A stretch of 64,000 nt of DNA, from positions 682,001 through 746,000 of the forward strand of contig JAJLTO010000001.1 in assembly GCA_030568195.1 (NCBI GenBank). The letters run 5' to 3'. Positions within the stretch are counted from its first letter, which is position 1; every line of letters begins with the position of its first letter. The notes below the pieces were generated by a model. The model did no database searches. It had not been told where the DNA came from and saw only the letters and a program-made list of their open reading frames with translations. The position numbers and the translations under genes are program-made. The stretch comes from Dipodascopsis uninucleata var. uninucleata. Its lineage: Eukaryota > Ascomycota > Lipomycetes > Lipomycetales > Lipomycetaceae. Of this stretch, positions 1 to 10,836 are shown piece by piece.

Positions 1-2762
1 CATCACTAGTATCGACATGTGGTAATAGTATCATTCTTGAAAAATGTTATGAAGAACTGAGTCCTTTACTCAAAAGTGTTAAAGACCGTCACAGCAGGAC
101 ATCTTTGGTGAAGATATTCCGTGCTTTAGGTCAGAAGAGCCAAAATCTTGTTCTTGTGGGCACTCTCCTTACGGATATGAATTCTTATTCTAAGAAACGT
201 CTTGATGAGCCGGATTATGATAGAATACTCTCTGCTTTTTCCAGAGTGAATGGCGAGCTATACCGAGATATGTCGGCCACTCAGTTCGCTCCAGTATTAT
301 ATCAAAGTATATTTTACTTAATGAATGGAGATGAGATAACTATTTTGAAGCATGCTTCGTTAGTGCTAAAGAGATTTATCGAGATAACTTCTTCTAAACT
401 TCCTGAAGATGGTATTAAGTTTCATTCGCTGGTTGAAAGTGTTATAGTTCAGGCACTTCGATCCGGTCTTAGAATGGACGCGGAAATCTCTCGCAATGAA
501 ATGGTCGAGATACTGAGGTATTTAGTGCAAAATTCATCAGCTTATCCTCGTGTATCTTCAATGGCCTGCTTGCTTATTGATGGTGACGAGGAAGCAGATT
601 TCTTCCTAAATATAACACATATTCAGTCCCATAGGAGACAAAGAGCTATATACCGTCTAGGTCAGATCTCATTAGTTAATGATTTAGGTGATTATAATAT
701 CGCACAATTTCTACTTCCTCTTATGGAGCACTTCCTGAAAAATGTAACAACTGCTACATCTAGTATGGCAGAGGAGGCAATATCTACTATAGGCAAGCTG
801 AGTTTAGGTCTTTCATGGAACCAATATCAGGCAGTAGTCAAACGGTGTATCATCAATCTAGAAAATAATCGAGACAATGTGAGATTCTATTCGAGACTTC
901 TTGAGTCAATTTCTGGTGCTGTATATAAAGGATATAGTCCATTGCAAGAAATGAAGAAGCAGCATAATCAGGCGAAAGTTTCTTCATTTTTAGTCTCTGA
1001 AGTCATTCCAAAACTACGAGAGATTATCAAGCTCACAGAAGAAAGTAGGCTGACTGATCGAGTTTCAGTTACAATACCTTTGGTAAAATTTTTGACAGCC
1101 ACTTCAGAAGATGTTTTGATTTCGAACCTATCAAGCATTGTACTTGAGTTATCTCAGCACTTGAAGAATCGTTTGCAAGACATTCGAGACAATATCAGAA
1201 AAGTCTTCACTAAGATATGTGTATTGATTGGACCACGATGCCTTGGTCTTATGTTACGACAAATGCAAACTGTTTTAAAGCGTGGTTCTCAAAAGCACGT
1301 TTTGTCTTACACTACTCATAGTCTTCTTATTGGAACTCTCTCGTCAGAAAGTACAAAACACGGAGATTTAGATGATTGCTTGGATCAAGTCATGGATATT
1401 TGCATGGATGATATACTAGGATCAGCTGCCTCTGAAAAAGACGCAGAGGAATATCGAAGCAAAATGAAGGAAGTTAACGAGAATAAGAGTTACGATAGTA
1501 TCGAGTTGCTTGCAAAGAATATTCATGCAAACAAGATAGAGAGTATGATTTTACCTATCAAGGATATTGTAAAATCAGAGACTCTAACTATCAAGGCTGA
1601 GCGTAAAATAAATGAAGTTCTTCGACATATCAGTCTGGGTTTGAATCAGAATGAAGAAGGCTGTTCTAAATACGTCATAGAATTATGTCTCAGAATATGC
1701 TCAATGAGTCAATTAGAAACTGCAGATCGGCCGAAACGACAAGTTTCTGCTTTGGAAAGGAAAAAAGAAAGATTCTTGATGCAGAAGAACAAGAAGAATG
1801 TACCAGGAAGCAAAGGACAAGCCAATAACATCCATTACTTACAGAGATTCGCATTGGAGGTTGTTAAGAACTGTCTCAAAAAGAATCGGGCATTGATTGA
1901 AGGATTTGAGCTTCAACAATTTTTGATTTCGCTGAAGGCTTTCTTAACATCAAGGCACGATGATATTGCCCTCTCATCGTTGAAGTTACTAGCAACAGCA
2001 GCAAAATACTCAAAATTATTGAACCAATTAGACACTACCTATATATTTGAGCATATTGTACTGATAACTCAGAATGCTAGTACTATAACGTCGGAAGTAT
2101 GCCAAACGGGACTGAAATTGCTTGCTATATTAATAAAGCAGAGTCGTCATTCAGCAGACGATAATGCTTCTATTGCATTTATTTTAAAGAAAATAGAGCT
2201 TGACTTAATTGAACCAGATAAGCAGAGTCACTCTCTTCTATTTTTGAAGGCCATCATGAACCAAAAAATAATGGTATCTGAAATCTATGATCTTATCGAT
2301 AAGGTCCGTGAAATCATGGTGAACTCACAAGTAAAGGTTACACGTGAAGTATGCCGTTCTTTATATGTACAGTTTTTAATGGACTATCCTCAGGGCCGTG
2401 GAAGATTTAACAATCAGCTACGCTTTTTAGTCCATAATCTGAACTATCCTCATGCTAGTGGACGGGAATCCATCTTGGAAGTTATATATCTCTTATTATC
2501 CAAGCTTAATGACGATGCTATTCAAAACATGATCGAACTTCTCTATGTCCCACTCACGATGGTTCTTGTTAACGACGATTCTAGTGAATGTAGAGAAATG
2601 ACTAGTCTTCTCTTCTCAACCATCATACAGAAGGCTAACAAGGATAATTTACATTCAATATTATCCAATTGCGAGGATTGGAAGCTTCAAGATCAGTCCG
2701 TGGAATTAGCAAATGTTGCTAGTCAGCTTTTTGAATCTATTCAAGAGAGAGAAATGCTGTAA
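1..2762 (+). CDS. UTP20: UTP20, U3 snoRNP / SSU processome HEAT protein (3' part)
   Basis: The frame is open from the left edge, so the 5' part lies outside the window; about 920 codons are visible and end at TAA 2760-2762. The sequence is an all-helical HEAT-type solenoid. Recognisable UTP20 stretches are LTDMNSYSKKRLDEPDYDR near the start (the DRIM region) and LFLKAIMNQKIMVSEIYDL followed by QFLMDYPQGRGR near the end. In yeast and human, UTP20 is a very large (about 2500-2800 aa) nucleolar scaffold needed for 18S rRNA processing. After the DYPQGRGR motif only about 120 residues remain, fewer than I expect from yeast (roughly 350), so the C-terminus looks short. An alternative is a spliced extension: donor GT at 2759 and acceptor at 2879 keep the frame to a stop at 2977-2979, but no branch point is visible. 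Confidence 0.85.
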   Translation, partial: SLVSTCGNSIILEKCYEELSPLLKSVKDRHSRTSLVKIFRALGQKSQNLVLVGTLLTDMNSYSKKRLDEPDYDRILSAFSRVNGELYRDMSATQFAPVLYQSIFYLMNGDEITILKHASLVLKRFIEITSSKLPEDGIKFHSLVESVIVQALRSGLRMDAEISRNEMVEILRYLVQNSSAYPRVSSMACLLIDGDEEADFFLNITHIQSHRRQRAIYRLGQISLVNDLGDYNIAQFLLPLMEHFLKNVTTATSSMAEEAISTIGKLSLGLSWNQYQAVVKRCIINLENNRDNVRFYSRLLESISGAVYKGYSPLQEMKKQHNQAKVSSFLVSEVIPKLREIIKLTEESRLTDRVSVTIPLVKFLTATSEDVLISNLSSIVLELSQHLKNRLQDIRDNIRKVFTKICVLIGPRCLGLMLRQMQTVLKRGSQKHVLSYTTHSLLIGTLSSESTKHGDLDDCLDQVMDICMDDILGSAASEKDAEEYRSKMKEVNENKSYDSIELLAKNIHANKIESMILPIKDIVKSETLTIKAERKINEVLRHISLGLNQNEEGCSKYVIELCLRICSMSQLETADRPKRQVSALERKKERFLMQKNKKNVPGSKGQANNIHYLQRFALEVVKNCLKKNRALIEGFELQQFLISLKAFLTSRHDDIALSSLKLLATAAKYSKLLNQLDTTYIFEHIVLITQNASTITSEVCQTGLKLLAILIKQSRHSADDNASIAFILKKIELDLIEPDKQSHSLLFLKAIMNQKIMVSEIYDLIDKVREIMVNSQVKVTREVCRSLYVQFLMDYPQGRGRFNNQLRFLVHNLNYPHASGRESILEVIYLLLSKLNDDAIQNMIELLYVPLTMVLVNDDSSECREMTSLLFSTIIQKANKDNLHSILSNCEDWKLQDQSVELANVASQLFESIQEREML

Positions 2763-3317
2763 CGTGCATGCATCTGCTTTGATTTCTCCTTTTCATTATT
2801 TATTTTTGGTGTTTTTATACATCTGTAGATATCTTATTTAAAATTTTAATTTTTTTTTTTGCAATTATGGACTTCAAAGGAACAAGATAAGAAGTGCGGT
2901 TTTGGCTATATTAGGCGCGGTAGCAAAGTACGTGCGATATTTACTATTTATACCAATGGCCACTATACTTCAAATGTAAAACATAACCTCAAACTTTCGG
3001 CTTAGAAGTAATTTTCTTCGTAACAAGAACATGATCTACAGTAACATTTGTATATTTCTGGTACAAAGGAAGCACGTATATAATGTATCAAATCACCAGT
3101 AATAGATGGTAATAATGATAGAATCGTAGAGAACAAAGTGTGAAATATGGTGAGCAATGTATGGGATCCGGATGGTATCATTAAAATGCACAGAAAGCTG
3201 TAACTTACGACTTCATAGGATGACGAAAAGAAGCCGAGACAGGTAGCTAAACGAAGGGTACTATAAGATATTACTATTATTTTAGTTAATACTCTAGTAG
3301 CCATAATTAATATTATA
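2763..3317. other. Intergenic region between UTP20 and the Nbs1-like gene
   Basis: AT-rich 555-bp stretch with a T-rich tract near 2850-2861. A 129-codon frame on the minus strand (3391 to 3002) is rich in hydrophobic residues but matches no family I know and overlaps the first exon of the next gene, so I do not call it a gene. No FHA or BRCT coding exon for the downstream Nbs1-like gene could be found here. Confidence 0.5.
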
Positions 3318-4641
3318 ATGCAGATCAAAACGAGATCCACACAGTCCGTGGATATGCTCGATTTTTTAGTACCGAGTACATCGGTCATCACAGAAGATAA
3401 TTCAAAAACTAAACGTCAAAAGGTATGCTATTTATATTAAACGATGAGAGTGCGAGAGAGCTAAAAGTTAATATTTGATATAATCATTAAAGATCCAAGA
3501 ATCAAGTAGTCGCAGTTCCACAATATTTGAACAATCAACATCTAGCAATAATGATGGGTCTACATCATCTATATCGGCAAGACCAAAGCGAATGCTCATT
3601 GAAATTAGTTTGCAAGATTCGGACTCTATGCATTTGCAAAATAATTTACAGACCCATGATTTAAATAAAGAGATTGTTTCAAACCAGGCGAATCCTGTCT
3701 ACAAAGTACGAGAAGGATATACTCGAGCAGAGTCTCATAAAGCAGGTTCTACAGCAGATAGAGAACATTCGAATTCAAATGATTTAGATGGCGAGTGTGA
3801 CTGCACGGGGAGCAATAGTACGGTATACCAGAGTGCTAACTCTATTGTTAATGAAACGTCAACAACACCGACATTGGCTACTACGTTTTCTTTTGTTAAC
3901 CAGACTACTGATTTAGAAGAGAGTAGCCTTGCGCTTGAAGAATTTTCTTCTATCGTGCTCAGAAATCAAGAAGGCTCGCAAGAAAATCAGAGCTCCCAAT
4001 GGAATAATAAATGGAATGGTAGAGTGAACTTCAAGAAATTCAAAAAGATTTGGCCATTGAATAGTCAGCAAATGTGCGTTACTGGCTCGCATAGATCTCT
4101 TTCACCGCATTCTAGCATACCATTGGTAGAATACAGGCAAGAGGATTTTGGTTTAGGTGAAGGTAACAGTATTTACATATATTCAATATACATTTGGGTG
4201 TAAAGCCAAGGTTGACATCGTTATCATTTTAATTTAGGATATTGGCGCTCCAAGAATCATAGCCGTTCACAAGATAAACGGCAAATTTCAGAAAATCAAC
4301 CAAACAATATCAATGCTAAATTACTCTGCGGGAATGACAATTCACGTTTTGCAAACAAGGAAAAGCTGAACGAGAGAGCTGAGAGTGATGAGAGTGATGA
4401 GAGTGATGAGAGAGATAAGAACGGCAGATCTCCAACACTAGACATGCAAATCGAACAAGTCCAGTTGAACAGATCGCGAAAAAAATCGAAGTTTAGTCAG
4501 GACGCATTAGCAGCAAAAAATAACATCCAGAGAAGTAACGAAAGTGCAACTCCTATAGTTGCAACTAAGATCTCGATCGATTATGGCTTAGACGGTAACT
4601 CGGATTCGGATGATGATCTCAAGTTCAGGTTTTCAACCTAG
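3318..4641 (+). CDS. Nbs1-like protein, C-terminal half only (Mre11-Rad50-Nbs1 complex)
   Basis: Three exons, 3318-3422, 3493-4162 and 4238-4641, splice in phase to 392 residues. Most of the protein is Ser/Asn/Glu-rich and probably disordered. Residues 214-220 read NFKKFKK, the Mre11-binding motif of human nibrin, and the extreme C-terminus SDSDDDLKFRFST resembles the acidic FxF/Y Tel1/ATM-recruiting tail of Nbs1. Exon 1 has SVDMLDFLVPS followed by a basic KTKRQK, like the stretch after the BRCT domains of fungal Nbs1. Nbs1 links Mre11-Rad50 to checkpoint kinase at DNA double-strand breaks. The usual N-terminal FHA and BRCT domains are absent, and only 555 bp separate this start from UTP20. 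An acidic ESDESDESDE repeat lies in exon 3. The family call rests on short motifs, so it is moderate. Confidence 0.55.
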
Positions 4642-5461
4642 TTATTTCTACTCAGATAGTCCTCTATCTCCCTGATCTGTGGAGTGCCTCAGTCATCATT
4701 TCTAGTTGCTTTCTTCCAGTTGCAATGTGGTACTTTATAGTTTCCTATAGTATGCAATCATGGCCTGGTTAGTAAGCAAGAGACTTTAAATAGTACTGTG
4801 TACATACAATATCATATTCATTCTTATGTGATTCAAATTCACCTCTAGCCCAGGTTTTCATCTCTGCTTTTAAACTCTGGTCATCTAGCTCTATATATGG
4901 AATCTCAGTTAGTGGTCGCTTAATTGCGAGTATACTAGTAGTTCTGGACCAGATCAATGGTAAATTCTATATACTTTTAATAGCGCGCAGAGTTTGTCGC
5001 CATAAATTTCGTACTTGAGATGCATGTATAAACTAAAAAATGAATAACAATTACTGTTAACATCATTTGGACCTCAAACCGCTCTAAAACAAAATGATAT
5101 AACATAGTCTTACATGTGCAAGCGTAAGTGATGGCTTTTTCGTTGGTAAATCTTTTGGTCGTGCAAACCATCTTCTTTGGAGACTATTCCATCCGCTTAT
5201 CTCATATATTCGAAAAAAAGTCTCTGTATATTTCGAAAATATCATATCGTATATTTAAAGGAAAGAAAATGCACTATGCTATAGAACTTCCTTGGATTGC
5301 AGCTTGCATATATATTGTAATACATACAAAGCGCTGTATCGTACTGAATTCCGTCATCTTTCCAGAAATATGCCAGCTGATAGCCTAACCCAACTACAGT
5401 CAAACGCGCTTGTGGAATTATTCAATTTAACGGTTCTGATAATCTCTTCTTTCAGAAAAAG
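4642..5461. other. Intergenic region upstream of NAT4
   Basis: AT-rich 820-bp stretch. Only short overlapping frames on both strands are present, none with a recognisable domain. It presumably holds the 3' UTR of the Nbs1-like gene and the NAT4 promoter. I see no RNA gene. Confidence 0.5.
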
Positions 5462-6299
5462 ATGAGCGGAGCAACAGATTTTGAGAAGGCGATAAAAGAT
5501 TTCGCAGAAATATCATCTGAATCGTTAAGGAGTATTTATGGGGAAGTTCTGAATAGCCATGGGTCTATACCAGAAAACTTGATCACTGAACTGATTAAAG
5601 TAGAAGACCTCACAGAAGATGAACTTCTCGAGTGTTTTAATCTAGTAAAAACAAACCTTTACACAATGTAAGTTTCTAATAAGTGCCGTCATAAGATAAA
5701 ATAGTTATTCTTTCTAGTCTTGAAGCTTGCTTATTTCAAATTCCATTCGATTATTAGGTACAAAAATTCAGCATTTGGATGGTCATCGAAGCAAAAGCAG
5801 GAAGAACTTAAAGAAGAGGGATTAATTTATATTCTCCTAAAGAGCAGCGAGGGTAATATAAAAGGATTTGGAAGTTTTATGATTACTATAGAAGACAAAT
5901 TTTTTGTCATTTACTGGTAAGTGAATAAATATGGCAAGTTAGACTTAAGCACTCCCTAACACAGAATTTGAAGTTATGAACTTCAATTGCATGAAGATCT
6001 TCGAGGTAATGGACTTGGTAGCACAATCTTGGCTATGATTGAAGATATTGGTTTCAAGTCGGATGTTAAGAAAAGTATGCTCACCGTCTTTTCCGCAAAC
6101 CCTGCATTGAATTTCTACCGAAAAAAAGGGTACGGTGCTGGAATGATAATATACTTAGTCGCATAAGAAGCTAACTTCAATAATATTTCCTGTTCACAGA
6201 TATGAACTAGCCGATCACTCACCAAGGGAAAGGACATTAAGAAGAGGCATTATTAAGGAGCCATCTTATTATATAATGTCAAAAGATATCAAGCCGTGA
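5462..6299 (+). CDS. NAT4: NatD, histone H4/H2A N-terminal acetyltransferase
   Basis: Four exons, 5462-5667, 5758-5916, 5974-6129 and 6200-6299, give 206 residues. This is a GNAT-fold enzyme that acetylates the N-terminal serine of histones H4 and H2A; the human orthologue is NAA40. The marker is the stretch LVKTNLYTMYKNSAFGW, very close to human LTKTNMQTMYEQSEWGW. The acetyl-CoA loop RGNGLG is at residues 132-137, followed by MLTVFSANPALNFYRKKGYE, parallel to human MLTVFKHNHGAYQFFRE. A branch site CCTAAC lies before exon 3. The length agrees with the family (about 200-285 aa). The stop at 6297-6299 is only 4 bp from the stop of the convergent PIG-U gene, so the 3' UTRs must overlap. Confidence 0.9.
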
Positions 6300-6303
6300 A
6301 TGT

Positions 6304-7988
6304 TCAAATCTGCAACACCTCTTTCCTTGGATCCTTCCCACCATCGAACTCAATACGTAAGCGTGCCCGGAGTGTATCCGTTATTATAATGACTATTCCT
6401 AGAGCATAAACTAGTGTGATAGCATAAAAAAAATTGGCATTCCCCGATCCAAGATAAATCCAGAGGTGATAAAAACTAGGCGCAAGAACAAGAGCATGCA
6501 TAATAACGAGAGCCGAGAAAAGAGCATATCGTACGTCTTATATAACGAAAAGAGTCAGAAGTATATGTAAAATATTATATAGAAAGAACTTACTAGGAAG
6601 GATGTCCTTGTAAAGTGCAAGCAGACAGATATAGACCCCGAGATCACCAACTTCTGGATATGGCTTTGAAAATGTCTGTATACCATATATAGTAGTTGCA
6701 GCGAACATTGGATCATTTCTAAAATACAATTAGACTTTCGGTTTTTATTGGAAGATATTTCATTACCTACTTTAACCTAAATGTTATAGGTAAAACATAT
6801 ATTAATGAATAGAGTTGAAATATATGTGTGAAAAATGGTCTGAAGAAGTCGAACATCTCCATGAAGAAGTACCACCAAATACCAATATTAGGAACAAGAT
6901 CTTTGAAAGAAAGCCTAGAATTATTCAGCAAAGAAAAATGATTAATGAGATTACTGATAGTGATTTTGAAATCATACGTAAAAAGAGATACTTACATAAC
7001 ATAGTATGTAGCATGTATGTAATCAAATGATCCGGTGGTTGTATAGCTAACAAAAGACAATAAAAGCGTAGTTGAAAGCAAGCTCACTACTGAATATGTC
7101 GCTTTATTGGATTCTTTCCACAGTGTGAAAAAAGGAGGAACCAGGTAAAAGGCATACAAGTTGATATGACCTGTAATTGCTAAGACAGCGGCTGATGCAA
7201 TCGAATATCCTGATACGAAACCAAAAAAATCATTAGTTAATATTTTGTCATATTGAAGACGATCATATAGATTACTGCAGCATACCATAGCAGATACAAT
7301 TGAACGACAGAATCAGAAAAAATGTAGATATATTCGAAGTTGATTTCGTAAACGATGTCAATAAGTTTAAGGGGTTAAGTAAATATCTATGCACGGAGGT
7401 TAGATCACTCTGAATGCGTTGTATAGTCAAGAAAGAGAAATTCAACTTACAGCGCTGATAGTATCCAGGGATCCAATTGAGTCATAGTCTTGTATTTAGG
7501 TGATTTTGACAGCTTACAGAATAGAATAGCAGTAGATACGTCAAGCATACAATAAAAAATATCATAAACCAAGTCAACATTGCCAGCGATCGATCCAATC
7601 GTTCTCAACAATCTAAAAAGGAGAAGTAAGAGAGGAGCCTAGATTTCGAACATTAGATATGATATTCAACTATTATTGATAATTGAGTAGTCAACCATTG
7701 CTTACTTGGTGATATACGCCTCCGTCATATGCTGAGAAGTTGTTCTCATACAAGTATAGTCCTTCTTTCACTATCAATTAGTCAGTACATCTTCGCACCA
7801 CTGACCACCTAAACGAATCAGCTAACTTCTTAATCGAGTCACTTACATTGTCTAAAAGAAGACATAGAAGTCGACAGTTCTATTCGATGGTCTAAAAGAC
7901 TCACTAGTGATGGAAATAATCGACTTAGTGCTATCCGTGAAATGACAGCTGTTAATAAAATAGCTGTTGTGCGGTAATCTAATAACAT
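6304..7988 (-). CDS. GAB1: GPI transamidase subunit PIG-U (Cdc91/Gab1)
   Basis: Eight exons on the minus strand: 7847-7988, 7706-7770, 7451-7638, 7286-7386, 6996-7209, 6777-6914, 6594-6718 and 6304-6536, giving 401 residues. PIG-U is a polytopic ER membrane subunit of the complex that attaches GPI anchors to proteins. Diagnostic stretches are EGLYLYENNFSAYDGGVYHQ, YLLNPLNLL, DLVPNIGIWWYFFMEMFD, RNDPMF with SKPYPEVGDLGVYI, and HLWIYLGSGNANFFYAIT, all matching human PIG-U blocks in order. Most of the chain is hydrophobic membrane helices. All introns have GT/AG ends and agreeing phase; the start ATG at 7988 opens a hydrophobic N-terminus as in the family. Length is normal (human 435, yeast 394). 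It converges on NAT4. Confidence 0.92.
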
Positions 7989-9980
7989 GATTGACTATGA
8001 ATTTTATTAACACACGAGTCAGATATTAGAATAGATCTCTATTCGATCATGACAACCTTTAAAGGCGATAGCAAGTGTGCGATTGCTTGTATAGATAGAG
8101 AAACACGTCTGAAGTTAATGCTAGAACATTTATTTACTCCCAAAGTTTACTAATAACGTGACTGAATGAATTAGCAGCCTAACAGCGAAACTTCAAGCTA
8201 CCAGCATGAAAGTCGATTTATCTATTTCTCTTAGCCGTTAAATAATTATTATTATATAGATTAATGATTGTCAAAATGTTACTTCTTGTGCCCTCCTCTA
8301 TCTATTTTAGGAGATTGTACTTACAAACCTTTGTTCCTACAGGTAAGCTTAAGTATTCTACTCAGCACAGCTAACTGAACATACTCAACATACGTTTTGC
8401 AATTGTTGTTCTAAATACGACGCGGGATATGTGAACTAGATAGATTCTATTGCTTAGCTAGAGCGCTACTCGACGAGTCTATTTCTCATTTGCATCAATC
8501 CAACTTGTCTATAGGCTCATACTTCGCTAGATAATGCAATCACTAGGACATAACCGCCTACTAGCATTCGAGGTTTCTCGTATATTACACCACAATAGAA
8601 TATGATGCAACATTACTCAGTAGCAAAAGACGGCATTTTTAATACGCTAAGCGAATATTCAACGGCCACCACATGTAGAGCCGTTAAGTAAAACGAATAA
8701 GATCAAAGCAAGTTCGCAATTGATAGCTCACTCATTGCTCAATTCATATATAGCAAATTAAAATGGCTATTTGATTAGTTGCAAATAGGGATAATGTTCC
8801 TTTATAAACAGGACAACGCTATGTGCTTAAATTTACATAGAAGAATACAATTCTTGCAATATCAAATAATGATGCTTTACACATCATCATATCTCATAAG
8901 AACACGAAATAGTCCATTGATAGTAATAAGCTTCCTCTACCCATATGAAACAGGTAACTCACTCAAGAGTCTCTGTTCATCGGAACTGGCAATATCAAAT
9001 ATAGAACCTATTATTTCGTAAGTCCTCAAAAGTGCTCTAACATCGCTATTGGCCTATCATAAAACTGAAGCTCTAAAGCTCTATAATTGCACTCTTACTA
9101 AAACTAACTCTACATTTACGTAAAATCTATAGTATCTTAAATCGCCAACGCATAATTAAATCATACAAAGTTACAGCGTACTCGATAGCAGAAACTTCTA
9201 AAAGCTACGCCATCCATTCAATGTCTTATCAGCCGGAACCACGACGATATATACAATGAAAATCACATATTAAATACAACATAAAATAGTCGAGGACTAG
9301 AAAACATAGTTTAATTCACATTGCACTTACATCTTCTATTCCACCATCCATCCCACATATTTAAAAAATAGTACACTCTACGAATCTCACCAAACAACAC
9401 TTCACCATCATATAAACACAGTACTCAAATCACTGTAACGAAATAATGATACGACTTCTACCTTAAACATATCAAATTCATTATCACAGGTATACACAAA
9501 TATCTACAAAGGATATCAAGAAGGCATCTATTTAACGAACTTGAAAAAGGATCCACGTTACTAACCATTCTTATCTATGAACATCTCATTTAAATTGCAT
9601 TGCAAAAATTCTTGTCCATCTACATAGATCTATCAAAAATCTTCACAATCCAACATCCATCCTCGTCTTACTAAATAATAAGAAAAAAGAAAAATATGAC
9701 CATCAAAGTGCGAATGTACTCGTTCATTAAATAAAAACCCCTGGAATGCCAACTTTATTTATAATTAATACATGAAAAGCACACACTTTGAACCACTTCA
9801 TCCAATTTCCCCGAAAACATAACAAAAAGTAAAATTTAAATAAAAAGATAAAAAGGGTAAACACTCTATATATAGGTTCGTTTTAATTGAATCGCATAAC
9901 CGGCTGAAAGATGAGCATGATAACCTTTAACAGGAATGATCTATAACATAAAGAAAAATTGTTTTACTCTATGTAACCGT
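7989..9980. other. Intergenic region, no gene seen
   Basis: About 2 kb, AT-rich, with many stops in all frames; the longest plus-strand frame (8779-9021, 80 codons) has no recognisable domain. The left end holds the PIG-U promoter and the right end the 3' UTR of VMA3. No tRNA, repeat array or mobile-element remnant was recognised. Confidence 0.5.
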
Positions 9981-10836
9981 TTAGCACTGAACGTCCTGGG
10001 TAGCACGAGAGTTAAGGAGAAGGGCAACAATAAGACCATAAAGACCCAAAACCTCAGCGAAAATAAGAATAAGAATCATTCCAACGAAAAGACGTGGTTG
10101 CTGAGCAGTACCACGAACACCAGCATCACCAACAATACCAATGGCAAAACCAGCAGCAAGACCAGCAAGACCAACAGAAAGACCGGCTCCAAGCTGAATG
10201 AAACCAGAGTAAAGAGCCTGGTTCTGTGCAAGGCCATCAGAAACCAAGACAGAAACAACCAAACCATAAATGGCAATGATACCAGCCATAATAACTGGAA
10301 CAATATTCTTAATGATCAAGTCTGGTCTGAGAACAGCAGTAGCACAGATACCAACACCAGACTTAGCAGTACCGTAAGAAGCACCGAAAGCTATATCACT
10401 CGTCAGCTTCATATACTCAAAAATTGTGCATCTAGTCAAACTTTTTATGTTCTTATCTGATAAGACTCATAGAAACATTTGACTGCTTAATAACATTAAA
10501 ATACTTACAGGTGAAGACAATGGAAGCAGTGGCTCCCATAGCACCGAAGAAAGGCTACATATAAAATCCTTATCAGCATTTTCTACTAAAAAAATAGTAT
10601 AGAAATTGACAATTTTATCAACATATTCACATCAATAAAATTATGACCTAGACATTAATAACTTACAGCATAGACAGGGCTGTAACATATATATATATTG
10701 TTAGTAAAATTGTCAAAAATTTTCATTATCGCTCAAAATCTCTCGTATCTCAAAAACCTCTCCATCACAACTCTTCCAAATTCCAAAATACATTTCCTTC
10801 CGCTTTCAAATACACTTACCAAAGTTCAGTGGCCAT
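9981..10836 (-). CDS. VMA3: V-type H+-ATPase proteolipid subunit c
   Basis: Four exons, 10820-10836 (17 nt), 10667-10679 (13 nt), 10509-10554 and 9981-10390, give 161 residues, matching yeast Vma3 (160). The protein starts [18 protein letters not shown] like yeast MSTELCPVYAPFFGAIG. Subunit c forms the rotating membrane ring of the vacuolar proton pump. Four hydrophobic helices are visible, with the glycine-rich stretch [19 protein letters not shown] in the third and the essential proton-carrying glutamate E138 in [11 protein letters not shown] in the fourth. The tiny second exon encodes only the end of the Cys codon plus PVYA, but splices in phase at both sides. A 174-codon frame on the opposite strand is a shadow of this gene. 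Confidence 0.95.

Noticed and set aside
3002-3391. 129-codon minus-strand hydrophobic frame
   Set aside because: No recognisable family, and it overlaps exon 1 of the Nbs1-like gene on the other strand; I keep it only as a remark.
9936-10460. 174-codon plus-strand frame, rich in Asn/Thr/Ser
   Set aside because: It is the antisense of the highly conserved VMA3 coding sequence, whose low-complexity hydrophobic codons leave the opposite strand open.
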